From an uncultured Terriglobus sp. (lineage in GTDB: Bacteria > Acidobacteriota > Terriglobia > Terriglobales > Acidobacteriaceae), in NCBI GenBank assembly GCA_937859825.1, contig CALMAP010000354.1, forward strand, positions 536 to 6,968: a DNA stretch of 6,433 nucleotides, read 5' to 3'. The notes under the pieces were generated by a model, which worked only from the letters and a program-made list of their open reading frames with translations, was not told the DNA's origin and ran no database searches. A program made the translations under genes and the position numbers. The first letter of the stretch is position 1. Each line of letters starts with the position of its first letter. Positions 1-5,703 of this stretch are shown here, piece by piece.

Positions 1-1
1 G

Positions 2-1054
2 CGCATCGCCGAATTGGAACGGCGCATCTTTGCGGACCTGCGGCGCGAGGTGCTCGCCGCCACCCCACGCATTCGCGACGCGGCAAAGCGCATCGCAGAA
101 ATTGACGTGCTGCTGAACTTTGCGCACGTGGCTGCCCTGCGCGGCTGGAATCGCCCTGCTATCGAGCAGGATAGCGGAGTCCTGGAATTTGCCGATGCGC
201 GGCATCCCGTCGTGGAGTTGCGCATGGAAGAAGGCGGCAGCGGACGGTTTGTACCGAACAGCGGCTACCTTGAAAGCGGTGAGGCCGGGCCTTCGCTCGC
301 GCTGATCACCGGGCCGAATATGGGCGGAAAGTCCACCTATCTCCGGATGGCCGCGCTGCTTGTTGTGCTGGCACAGTGCGGTTCGTTCGTTCCCGCGGCG
401 CGCATGCGGCTCGGTCTGGTGGACCGCATTTTTACCCGGATCGGCGCAAGCGACAACGTAAGCCGTGGCCGTTCCACCTTCATGGTCGAGATGACCGAGA
501 CCGCCGCCATTCTGAACACGGCCACGGCTCGCTCACTTGTGCTGCTCGATGAGATGGGCCGCGGCACCGCCACCTACGACGGCCTTTCCCTCGCGTGGGC
601 GACGGTGGAGCACCTGCACGACCGCATTGGCGCGCGAACGCTCTTCGCCACGCACTACCATGAGCTCACGCTGCTGGATGCAAAACTCGCTCGATTGAAG
701 AACCTGCGTGTCGCCTGCCGCGAGGGTTCACACGGTATCGTCTTTCTGCACCAAGTAGAAGATGGAGCGGCCGACCGCAGCTATGGCATCGAGGTCGCGA
801 AACTCGCAGGCCTGCCCCGCGACGTGATCGCCCGCGCACGCGCCGTGCTCAAGCTGCATGAGAAGGCGGAGAGTGCGTCCGTCGCCGCTGGGACCGCCGC
901 CGCACAATTACCGGAGACACCGGTACAGATGAGGATCTTCACACCGCTTTCGCAGCGCGTAGTCGACCGGGTACGCAACACGGACGTGGACCGCATGACG
1001 CCGATGGAAGCGCTGCAACTGCTGGCCGAACTGAAGCAGGAGATCGCCGAATGA
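2..1054 (+). CDS. mutS: DNA mismatch repair protein MutS, C-terminal part (5' end outside window)
   Basis: MutS binds mismatches and small loops in DNA as a dimer and uses ATP to recruit the downstream repair machinery. The open frame enters at base 2 and runs for 350 residues to TGA 1052-1054; a full MutS is usually about 850-900 residues, so the mismatch-binding, connector and most of the lever/clamp domains lie upstream. What remains is the end of the lever region and the whole ATPase domain. Visible motifs are the Walker A loop GPNMGGKS (bases 311-334), the RGRSTFMVEM segment, the Walker B/signature LLDEMGRGTATYDG with the Asp-Glu pair at 548-553, and the FATHYHEL switch. The tail MTPMEALQLLAELK resembles the C-terminal helices of MutS1 rather than MutS2, and there is no Smr domain. 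No inactivating change is visible. The stop overlaps the anmK start by 4 bases, so the two genes are probably translated from one mRNA. TTG 14 is not a real start. Confidence 0.97.
   Translation, partial: RIAELERRIFADLRREVLAATPRIRDAAKRIAEIDVLLNFAHVAALRGWNRPAIEQDSGVLEFADARHPVVELRMEEGGSGRFVPNSGYLESGEAGPSLALITGPNMGGKSTYLRMAALLVVLAQCGSFVPAARMRLGLVDRIFTRIGASDNVSRGRSTFMVEMTETAAILNTATARSLVLLDEMGRGTATYDGLSLAWATVEHLHDRIGARTLFATHYHELTLLDAKLARLKNLRVACREGSHGIVFLHQVEDGAADRSYGIEVAKLAGLPRDVIARARAVLKLHEKAESASVAAGTAAAQLPETPVQMRIFTPLSQRVVDRVRNTDVDRMTPMEALQLLAELKQEIAE
1038..1042 (+). promoter_or_regulatory. Shine-Dalgarno site for anmK
   Basis: AGGAG lies inside the end of mutS with 8 bases between it and ATG 1051. 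It supports that ATG as the anmK start and fits translational coupling across the ATGA overlap. Confidence 0.7.
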
Positions 1055-2262
1055 GCGAATCGAAAAAGCAGGCCACGCCTGCGGCAAAGGCGATGGTGGT
1101 CGCAGGCGTAATGAGCGGCACCTCCGCTGACGGCATCGACGTGGCAGTCGTGCGTATCACGCCCTCCGTAAACGCAGACGCTCCGCGCATCAAGCTGTTG
1201 AAGCATGTTTCTTTTCCGTACAGCAAGCAGGTAAGGCAGGCCGTGCTCGCCAGCATGGACGCAAGCAGCATCTCCAACGCGGAGTTGACCCGCCTGCATT
1301 GGCGTCTGGGCCAGCTTTATGGAGACGCCGTTGCCGAAACGCTGAAGCAGCTTCCAATACGCGCCGAGCTGGCGGCTATCCACGGGCAGACCGTCTTTCA
1401 TCAGGGAGCTGAAGCGAAATACCTGGGAGCGCCTGTGCGCTGCACGCTGCAGTTGGGCGAGGCGAGCGAAGTGGCGGCACGTACCGGTATACCGGTGGTG
1501 AGCGACTTCCGCACGGCAGATATGGCTGTCGGCGGACAGGGTGCGCCTCTCGTCCCGATGCTCGACCGTGTGCTCTACGCCCACCCGAAGAAGAACCGGG
1601 TACTACAAAATCTGGGCGGCATCGCCAATATGACGGCAATACCCGCAGCCTCCTCCGGCCTGCTCGCGTTCGATTCCGGCCCGGCAAACATGGTGATCGA
1701 TGGATGCATGGAGCGCCTCTTTAACCGACGTTTCGACCGCAACGGCGCGACATCCGCAAAAGGCAACGTACTGCGCTCGGTGCTCGAGGAGTGCCTGCGC
1801 CACCCATACTTCAAGAAGCCTGCGCCAAAGAGCTGCGGCCGCGAAGAGTTCGGCCGCGCGTTCGTCTCGAACTTTCTCGAACAATGTCGCAAGGCAAGCC
1901 CCAAACCGGAAGACGCAATCGCCACTGCAACCACCCTCACCGCTCAAAGCATTCTGCGTAGCTATGCCGATCTGGTGTGGCCCTTCCTGGGCCAGCATGC
2001 ACCACTCGCAGACACCACGGAGTACATCGTGGCGGGCGGCGGCGCACGCAATCGCACCCTGATGAACCTGCTGCGGCGTGGACTGGAGCCACTGGGTGTT
2101 GTGGTGCGCGAAAGTGAGAGCACCGGACTCCCCCCGGAAGCAAAGGAGGCAGTCGCCTTTGCGCTGCTGGCATGGCTTCGCTGGGATGGCATGCCAGGAA
2201 ACGTTCCTGCCGCAACGGGGGCTGCCCGGGCTGTCTCGCTTGGCAAGGTAACACTGCCTTGA
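1051..2262 (+). CDS. anmK: Anhydro-N-acetylmuramic acid kinase
   Basis: AnmK is a cytoplasmic enzyme of murein recycling. It opens the 1,6-anhydro ring of anhMurNAc and phosphorylates it with ATP to MurNAc-6-phosphate, which MurQ can then convert to GlcNAc-6-phosphate. The 403-residue product is slightly longer than the usual 365-390, with about 15 extra polar residues before the first conserved strand. Conserved blocks in order are GVMSGTSADGID (about 19-30, phosphate binding), HGQT (111-114), SDFRTADMAVGGQGAPLVP (about 151-169, the segment holding the catalytic aspartate), NLGGIANMT (187-195), DSGPANM (208-214), GGGARN in the C-terminal nucleotide-binding lobe, and PPEAKEAVAFALLA near the end. 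Together these are diagnostic of the family. The start ATG overlaps the mutS stop and has a good AGGAG. Its stop overlaps the TTG start of the next gene. No murQ or other recycling enzyme is seen in the window, although the neighbouring peptide-binding lipoprotein may be related in role. Confidence 0.96.
   Translation: MSESKKQATPAAKAMVVAGVMSGTSADGIDVAVVRITPSVNADAPRIKLLKHVSFPYSKQVRQAVLASMDASSISNAELTRLHWRLGQLYGDAVAETLKQLPIRAELAAIHGQTVFHQGAEAKYLGAPVRCTLQLGEASEVAARTGIPVVSDFRTADMAVGGQGAPLVPMLDRVLYAHPKKNRVLQNLGGIANMTAIPAASSGLLAFDSGPANMVIDGCMERLFNRRFDRNGATSAKGNVLRSVLEECLRHPYFKKPAPKSCGREEFGRAFVSNFLEQCRKASPKPEDAIATATTLTAQSILRSYADLVWPFLGQHAPLADTTEYIVAGGGARNRTLMNLLRRGLEPLGVVVRESESTGLPPEAKEAVAFALLAWLRWDGMPGNVPAATGAARAVSLGKVTLP
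2245..2248 (+). promoter_or_regulatory. Shine-Dalgarno site deciding the TTG start of the lipoprotein gene
   Basis: AAGG sits 10 bases before TTG 2259. An in-frame ATG exists at 2172, deep inside anmK, but starting there would put 29 charged and Cys-rich residues before the signal peptide. The AAGG plus the lipoprotein signal beginning at once after TTG favour the TTG start. Confidence 0.5.
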
Positions 2263-3824
2263 AACAGTTGCAACAATACGTATCGGCATCCCTGCTGTTG
2301 GTATGCTGCGCTGGTCTGACATCCTGCAGAACGAGTCGCACGCAAGCAAACCCAAACACCGTAGTCGTCGACATTGAAAATTCGCCCACGAATCTCGACA
2401 TTCGCATCGGCTCCGACGCACAGGCGGAACACATCGGCGCACTTATCTTCGACTCCGTCGTTCGTAAGGACGACCACTTCAACCTGCAACCGTGGATCGC
2501 TGAAACATGGGAATGGCCGGACCCACGTACCCTGGTGCTGCACATTCGCAGCGGCGTACGGTTCCATGACGGCAAGCCGCTCGATGCGGCGGATGTCGCG
2601 TGGTCCATCGAGAGCATGCACAACGGTGCGATCGTCAGCCCGAAATCAGGCAATTTCGCCAGCGTTGACCATGCCGAGGCGCCTGACCCGCATACTTGTA
2701 TCATTCACCTGAAGCGGCCTGACGCGGGTCTACTCTTCAATATGAGCGATGGCCTCTTTGCCATCGTGGAACGCAGCGCGGGTAAGTCGCTCGGCGACTT
2801 TCCTATAGGTTCCGGACCATATCGCTTTGTCAGTCAGGTCCAGGACAAAGATGTTGTCCTCTCGCGCAACACGGAGTATTGGGCGGGACCGCCACACATT
2901 GAGACGCTTCGTTTCAACATTGTTCCTGACGCCATCACCCGTGCACTCGAAGTGCAGAAGGGCTCAGCCGATGCGGTCTCAAACGCGCTCACGATGGATA
3001 CCGTGTACGCCTTGCGCAACGACCCCGGTCTGCAGACGGAGAGCCTGCCCGGCTCCATCGTGAACTACATCAGCTTCAACACCACGGAACCCGCATTGCG
3101 CGACCGGCGTGTGCGCGAGGCCTTCGCCTGGAGCATCGACCGGCCTGCAATCATTCACGCACTATGGCGCGACCACGCCCGCATGACGGACACGCTGCTG
3201 CCACCGGCACACTGGGCTGCTGCACACCCAGACGAGCTTGTACCGTACCGGCGAGATCTCACCAAAGCCACGGCCCTGCTGGACGCAGCGGGCTACAAGC
3301 CCGACGCACATGGCGTACGCATCCGTCTCACCCTCAAGAGCTCGACAGACGACACCATGCGCCTGCTCGCGGCGATCGTACAGCAGCAGGTACGCGAGGC
3401 AGGTATCGAACTGACGCTGCGGCAGAACGAGTTCGGCACCTTCTACTCCGATGTGACGCGGGGGGCGTTCCAGATGTATGTCCTGCGGTGGCTTGGCGCC
3501 AATGAGGACCCCGATATCTTCCGCTATGCCTATTCCAGCAACAGCATGCCTCCCAAAGGAGGGAATCGCGGGCGCTTTCAGAACGCTGAGGCAGACGATA
3601 TCATCCGCAAAGGTGCGACCGAACAAGACCAAGGCAAGCGGCGATCCCTCTACATCGAGCTGCAAAACCTGCTCGCCGATGAGGAGCCCACCGTGGTGCT
3701 GTGGTCGCTGGACAACGTTGTCGTACACACGCGTCGCCTGCAAGGAGTGCACCCGGCATCGTCGGGCACCTTCACATGGCTTAGCACCGCCACGCTGCAG
3801 GATGCGAGGGCCGACTCGCGTTGA
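2259..3824 (+). CDS. ABC transporter substrate-binding lipoprotein, family 5 (peptide/nickel type)
   Basis: Predicted extracytoplasmic solute receptor that hands a ligand, most often an oligopeptide, to an ABC permease. From TTG 2259 the product is 521 residues, normal for the SBP_bac_5 (DppA/OppA/NikA) family. Residues 1-23 form a lipoprotein signal: one Lys at 2, a hydrophobic stretch about 8-20, and the lipobox L-T-S-C with Cys23 as the lipidated residue; the single positive charge is a weak n-region. Family signatures follow: the AEHIGALIFDSVV...LQPWIAETWEW region with RSGVRFHDGKPLDAADV (about 56-113), YRFVSQ...VVLSRNTEYW, the NYISFNT...RVREAFAWSIDR hinge segment, DLTKATALLDAAGY, and a C-terminal lobe ending in VVLWSLDNVVVH. 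No permease or ATPase gene is next to it, so the substrate cannot be read from context. Its overlap with anmK suggests co-expression and perhaps uptake of murein peptides, as with MppA; that is inference. A dipeptide, heme or metal ligand is equally possible. Confidence 0.9.
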   Translation: MKQLQQYVSASLLLVCCAGLTSCRTSRTQANPNTVVVDIENSPTNLDIRIGSDAQAEHIGALIFDSVVRKDDHFNLQPWIAETWEWPDPRTLVLHIRSGVRFHDGKPLDAADVAWSIESMHNGAIVSPKSGNFASVDHAEAPDPHTCIIHLKRPDAGLLFNMSDGLFAIVERSAGKSLGDFPIGSGPYRFVSQVQDKDVVLSRNTEYWAGPPHIETLRFNIVPDAITRALEVQKGSADAVSNALTMDTVYALRNDPGLQTESLPGSIVNYISFNTTEPALRDRRVREAFAWSIDRPAIIHALWRDHARMTDTLLPPAHWAAAHPDELVPYRRDLTKATALLDAAGYKPDAHGVRIRLTLKSSTDDTMRLLAAIVQQQVREAGIELTLRQNEFGTFYSDVTRGAFQMYVLRWLGANEDPDIFRYAYSSNSMPPKGGNRGRFQNAEADDIIRKGATEQDQGKRRSLYIELQNLLADEEPTVVLWSLDNVVVHTRRLQGVHPASSGTFTWLSTATLQDARADSR

Positions 3825-3849
3825 CTCGTTCGTAAAGTCTTCGTACACT
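3821..3849 (+). promoter_or_regulatory. Sigma70-like promoter for tRNA-Gln (and perhaps the pterin genes)
   Basis: TTGACT (3821-3826, five of six consensus bases) is followed after exactly 17 bases by TACACT (3844-3849, four of six consensus bases). The -35 box contains the TGA stop of the upstream lipoprotein gene (3822-3824). Transcription would begin near 3856, roughly 68 bases before the tRNA. The spacer carries a direct repeat of TTCGTA (3829-3834 and 3840-3845), 11 bases apart, the second copy running into the -10 box. No comparable promoter was found between the tRNA and the PTPS gene at 4061, so the pterin genes may be read from here. Prediction from sequence only. Confidence 0.6.
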
Positions 3850-3865
3850 TTGAGGAGCGGCGCGC

Positions 3866-3910
3866 ATGGATTCCCTGCCCCGCTTCATCACAGACCCGTC
3901 CGGCACGTGA
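3866..3910 (+). CDS. Possible 14-codon leader ORF before tRNA-Gln
   Basis: ATG 3866 opens a short frame encoding MDSLPRFITDPSGT and ending at TGA 3908-3910, 13 bases before the tRNA. A strong GAGGAG (3852-3857) stands 8 bases before the ATG, which is better than the ribosome site of the PTPS gene at 4061. Against it, a transcript from the promoter at 3821-3849 would begin near 3856 and lose most of that site, so translation would need read-through RNA from the lipoprotein gene. It contains no Gln codon, so it is not a glutamine attenuator peptide. I do not recognise the peptide; it may be chance. Confidence 0.2.
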   Translation: MDSLPRFITDPSGT

Positions 3911-3923
3911 GTCTGCTTCGTGA

Positions 3924-3997
3924 TGCCTCCTCGTTCAATGGTAGGACAGTCGGCTCTGAACCGATCAATCGGGGTTCGAATCCCTGGGAGGCAACCA
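3924..3997 (+). tRNA. tRNA-Gln (anticodon CTG), CCA encoded
   Basis: A complete cloverleaf can be drawn by hand. The acceptor stem TGCCTCC (3924-3930) pairs fully with GGAGGCA (3987-3993). The D stem is GTTC/GGAC (3933-3936 with 3944-3947), with one G-T pair. The anticodon stem GTCGG/CCGAT (3949-3953 with 3961-3965) encloses the loop CTCTGAA, giving anticodon CTG at 3956-3958. The T arm is CGGGG/CCCTG (3970-3974 with 3982-3986) around TTCGAAT. The variable loop is 4 bases. The first acceptor pair is T-A, as is usual for bacterial tRNA-Gln, and the discriminator is A3994. CCA is encoded at 3995-3997. It reads CAG codons. The gene has its own promoter and lies 63 bases before the PTPS gene. Confidence 0.94.
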
Positions 3998-4013
3998 CAT
4001 CGCACATGTGGTT
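3993..4013 (+). other. Perfect 8-bp inverted repeat covering the tRNA 3' end
   Basis: AACCACAT (3993-4000) and ATGTGGTT (4006-4013) are exact reverse complements around the loop CGCAC. The left arm holds the last acceptor-stem base, the discriminator and the encoded CCA, so in the precursor RNA the CCA could pair with downstream TGG and compete with the outermost acceptor pair. No run of T follows (next bases CCTGCATCG), so it is not a classical intrinsic terminator. It may be a 3'-processing, pausing or protective hairpin, or chance. It is visible as sequence; its function is unknown. Confidence 0.5.
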
Positions 4014-4060
4014 CCTGCATCGTAAATACCCTTCAGCCTCATCCAATATCGTAGATAGCG

Positions 4061-4519
4061 ATGATTTTTCTTACCCGCAAAGCCGATTTTTCCGCAGCGC
4101 ATTTCTACCGCAATCTTTCCTGGACCGACGAACAGAACATCGCTGCATTCGGCAAATGCGCCAACCCGCAGGGCCATGGTCATAACTACGTACTTGAGGT
4201 AACGGTAGCCGGCGAGGTCGACCCGGTGCCCGGCTTCGTCGTTGATCTCCAACTGTTGAAGGACATTCTGGAACGCGAAGTGGTCAGCGTGTACGACCAT
4301 CGTCACCTGAACCACGAAATTCCAGAGTTCGCGAGCATAATCCCCACCACGGAGAACATTGCTGTCGCGATTTGGAACCGACTGGATGGAAAGGTTCCGA
4401 ACGCCCGCCTGCATCGTGTACGCGTTTACGAGATGGACGATATCTTCGCAGACTACTACGGCGAACAAACGACTTCTGTCAGCTTGGAACAGCAAGCTGC
4501 ACCGGAGTTGATCGCGTGA
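4061..4519 (+). CDS. 6-pyruvoyl-tetrahydropterin synthase / QueD family protein, first copy
   Basis: Family members are zinc enzymes that convert 7,8-dihydroneopterin triphosphate, the FolE product, to 6-pyruvoyl-tetrahydropterin (PTPS) or 6-carboxy-tetrahydropterin (QueD, towards queuosine). The 152-residue product has the full set of expected residues: zinc ligands His14, His39 and His41, catalytic Cys33, the Asp79-His80 pair in YDHRHLN, Glu98 in TTEN, and pterin-anchoring Glu124 in VYEMDD. The Cys-to-HGH spacing, CANPQGHGH, is CxxxxxHGH as in classical PTPS, not the CxxxHGH of most QueD. The last 18 or so residues are a polar tail beyond the fold. An in-frame TAG at 4052-4054 makes ATG 4061 the only plausible start, yet no clear Shine-Dalgarno precedes it. 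Base composition is lower in G+C (230 of 420 by hand count over 4081-4500) than the neighbours. The end overlaps the second copy by 4 bases. Reaction product uncertain; family assignment firm. Confidence 0.93.
   Translation: MIFLTRKADFSAAHFYRNLSWTDEQNIAAFGKCANPQGHGHNYVLEVTVAGEVDPVPGFVVDLQLLKDILEREVVSVYDHRHLNHEIPEFASIIPTTENIAVAIWNRLDGKVPNARLHRVRVYEMDDIFADYYGEQTTSVSLEQQAAPELIA
4504..4507 (+). promoter_or_regulatory. Shine-Dalgarno site supporting the GTG start of the second PTPS gene
   Basis: GGAG inside the end of the first PTPS gene, 8 bases before GTG 4516. Together with the GTGA overlap it favours that start over in-frame positions further upstream, which would add 48 residues unlike the family. 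Confidence 0.6.
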
Positions 4520-4989
4520 GCCTGCCGATTGCGCACTTTACCCGCCGTTACCGCTTTTCCGCGTCGCACCGGTTACACATACCAGGCTTTTCTGACGAAA
4601 AGAACCGCGAAACCTATGGCAGGTGCAACAATCCTTTCGGGCATGGCCACAACTACTTCGTTGAAATTACGGTAGCCGGACCGATTGATCCATCGACCGG
4701 GTTCGTCGTTTCGCTCCCGGCACTGGACGCGCTGGCCAAGCGCGAGGTACTTGACCGCTTCGACCACACCCACCTGAACTCCGACCCGGTCTTCGCCGGG
4801 AGTTTTGTGCCTTCCACTGAGAATCTCGCCATGGAGATGGAACGGCGGATCAGGGACGCGGTTTCCCTGCTCCAACCGAACAGCGAACTCCGGCTGGTAG
4901 GCATACGCATCGAAGAGACCGGAAACAACTCCTTTGCATTGCCGGCACAAGGTCAAGTGCATCTTCGCAAGCCGCACACTCTGGCATAA
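4516..4989 (+). CDS. 6-pyruvoyl-tetrahydropterin synthase / QueD family protein, second copy
   Basis: From GTG 4516 the product is 157 residues, the normal size for the family. It is homologous to the preceding gene along its whole length, most clearly over the GHGHNY...TVAG and FDHTHLN...STEN blocks. Expected active-site residues are all present: zinc ligands His18, His43 and His45, Cys37 in CNNPFGHGH (CxxxxxHGH, PTPS-type), Asp83-His84, Glu102, and Glu134 in EETGNN, which resembles the ETDNN of animal PTPS more closely than the first copy does. One difference is GFVVSL (Ser66), where the first copy has GFVVDL (Asp62) and other family members have Asp or Asn. The gene overlaps the first copy by 4 bases (GTGA), implying coupled translation, and folE follows after 21 bases. 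The two proteins may form a mixed oligomer or have divided roles; neither can be told from sequence alone. The end product is undecided, as for the first copy. Confidence 0.93.
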   Translation: MSLPIAHFTRRYRFSASHRLHIPGFSDEKNRETYGRCNNPFGHGHNYFVEITVAGPIDPSTGFVVSLPALDALAKREVLDRFDHTHLNSDPVFAGSFVPSTENLAMEMERRIRDAVSLLQPNSELRLVGIRIEETGNNSFALPAQGQVHLRKPHTLA

Positions 4990-5010
4990 CCTGAAATTTA
5001 AAGACCATTC

Positions 5011-5652
5011 ATGAACGACACCACAAACGGACTTCGCACAACAACCCACGACGGCAATCAGCGCAATCTGACTTCGATCGCGTTGCAGTCAGCCAGTATC
5101 GAGGAAATCTACCGCGAACTGCTTCGCCGCGTGGGAGAAGACCCCACACGCGATGGCCTGCTGAAGACGCCGGACCGCATGCAGAAGTCGCTTGCCTACC
5201 TCACGCGCGGTTACGAGCAAAGTGCGACGGAGATCCTGCGCGGCGCGCTCTTCGACGTGGATTACGACGAAATGGTAATCGTCCGCGACATTGAGTTCTA
5301 CTCACTATGCGAGCACCACATGCTTCCCTTCTTCGGCAAGGCGCATGTCGCCTACATCCCCAAAGGCAAAGTCATCGGCTTAAGCAAAGTCGCTCGCCTC
5401 GTGGATGTATTCGCCCGCCGCCTGCAGGTTCAGGAACGCCTCACCCGGCAGGTTGCCGATGCCATCGTGGAAGCGATCAATCCTCAGGGCGTCGCTGTCA
5501 TTATGGAAGCGCAGCACCTTTGCATGATGATGCGGGGTGTTGAGAAGCAGCAGTCCGTTACCACCACGTCTGCCATGCTGGGGGCGTTCCGTAACAGCCC
5601 GCAGACACGCAATGAGTTCCTTTCCCTCATACGCAGGCCGCAGGCATACTAA
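5011..5652 (+). CDS. folE: GTP cyclohydrolase I
   Basis: FolE hydrolyses GTP to 7,8-dihydroneopterin triphosphate and formate, the first step of folate, biopterin and queuosine-type 7-deazaguanine synthesis; the enzyme is a cytoplasmic toroidal homodecamer. The 213-residue product matches the bacterial type IA enzyme. Zinc ligands Cys100 and His103 lie in SLCEHHMLPFFGK, and Cys171 in EAQHLCMMMRG, with His102 and His169 as the expected catalytic histidines. The core motif VIGLSKVARLVDVFARRLQVQERLT spans about 121-145. The first 28 or so residues are polar and probably disordered. The start ATG is 21 bases after the second PTPS gene, with only a weak AAAG 7 bases before it. The product is the substrate of the two upstream PTPS-family enzymes, so the three genes form a functional cassette, most likely one operon. 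There is no sign of damage. Confidence 0.97.
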   Translation: MNDTTNGLRTTTHDGNQRNLTSIALQSASIEEIYRELLRRVGEDPTRDGLLKTPDRMQKSLAYLTRGYEQSATEILRGALFDVDYDEMVIVRDIEFYSLCEHHMLPFFGKAHVAYIPKGKVIGLSKVARLVDVFARRLQVQERLTRQVADAIVEAINPQGVAVIMEAQHLCMMMRGVEKQQSVTTTSAMLGAFRNSPQTRNEFLSLIRRPQAY

Positions 5653-5659
5653 GTCGTTG

Positions 5660-5673
5660 CCACAGGAATGTGG
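5660..5673 (+). other. Short stem-loop after folE
   Basis: CCACA (5660-5664) and TGTGG (5669-5673) pair perfectly around GGAA, a GNRA-type tetraloop. It lies in the 51-base gap between folE and aceB. There is no T run after it, so it is not a convincing terminator. No clear promoter for aceB could be found in this gap. Confidence 0.3.
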
Positions 5674-5703
5674 ACTCCGATCCGCAAATAAGAAAGAGCA
5701 GTT

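Noticed and set aside
1483..1496. 14-base perfect palindrome ACCGGTATACCGGT
   Set aside because: It encodes the conserved TGIPV stretch of AnmK, and a palindrome this long is not surprising by chance in a window of this size; mentioned only in relation to the aceB repeats.
2172..2258. Upstream ATG 2172 as the start of the lipoprotein
   Set aside because: It would overlap anmK by 91 bases and place 29 unrelated residues before a well-formed lipoprotein signal; TTG 2259 with AAGG fits better.
781..2704. Several minus-strand frames of 255-279 codons opposite mutS, anmK and the lipoprotein gene
   Set aside because: They overlap each other and confident plus-strand genes, have Cys/Arg/His-rich translations typical of shadow frames, and resemble no family I know.
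3924..3997. tRNA-Gln as an integration site of a mobile element
   Set aside because: No second copy of the tRNA 3' end was found, and there is no integrase, phage or transposon gene in the window.
3998..4060. preQ1 or tetrahydrofolate riboswitch before the pterin genes
   Set aside because: The 63 bases show only the right part of the tRNA-end inverted repeat and no aptamer-like arrangement I can recognise.
5660..5673. Intrinsic terminator after folE
   Set aside because: The stem is only 5 bp and no T run follows; CTCCGATCC comes next.
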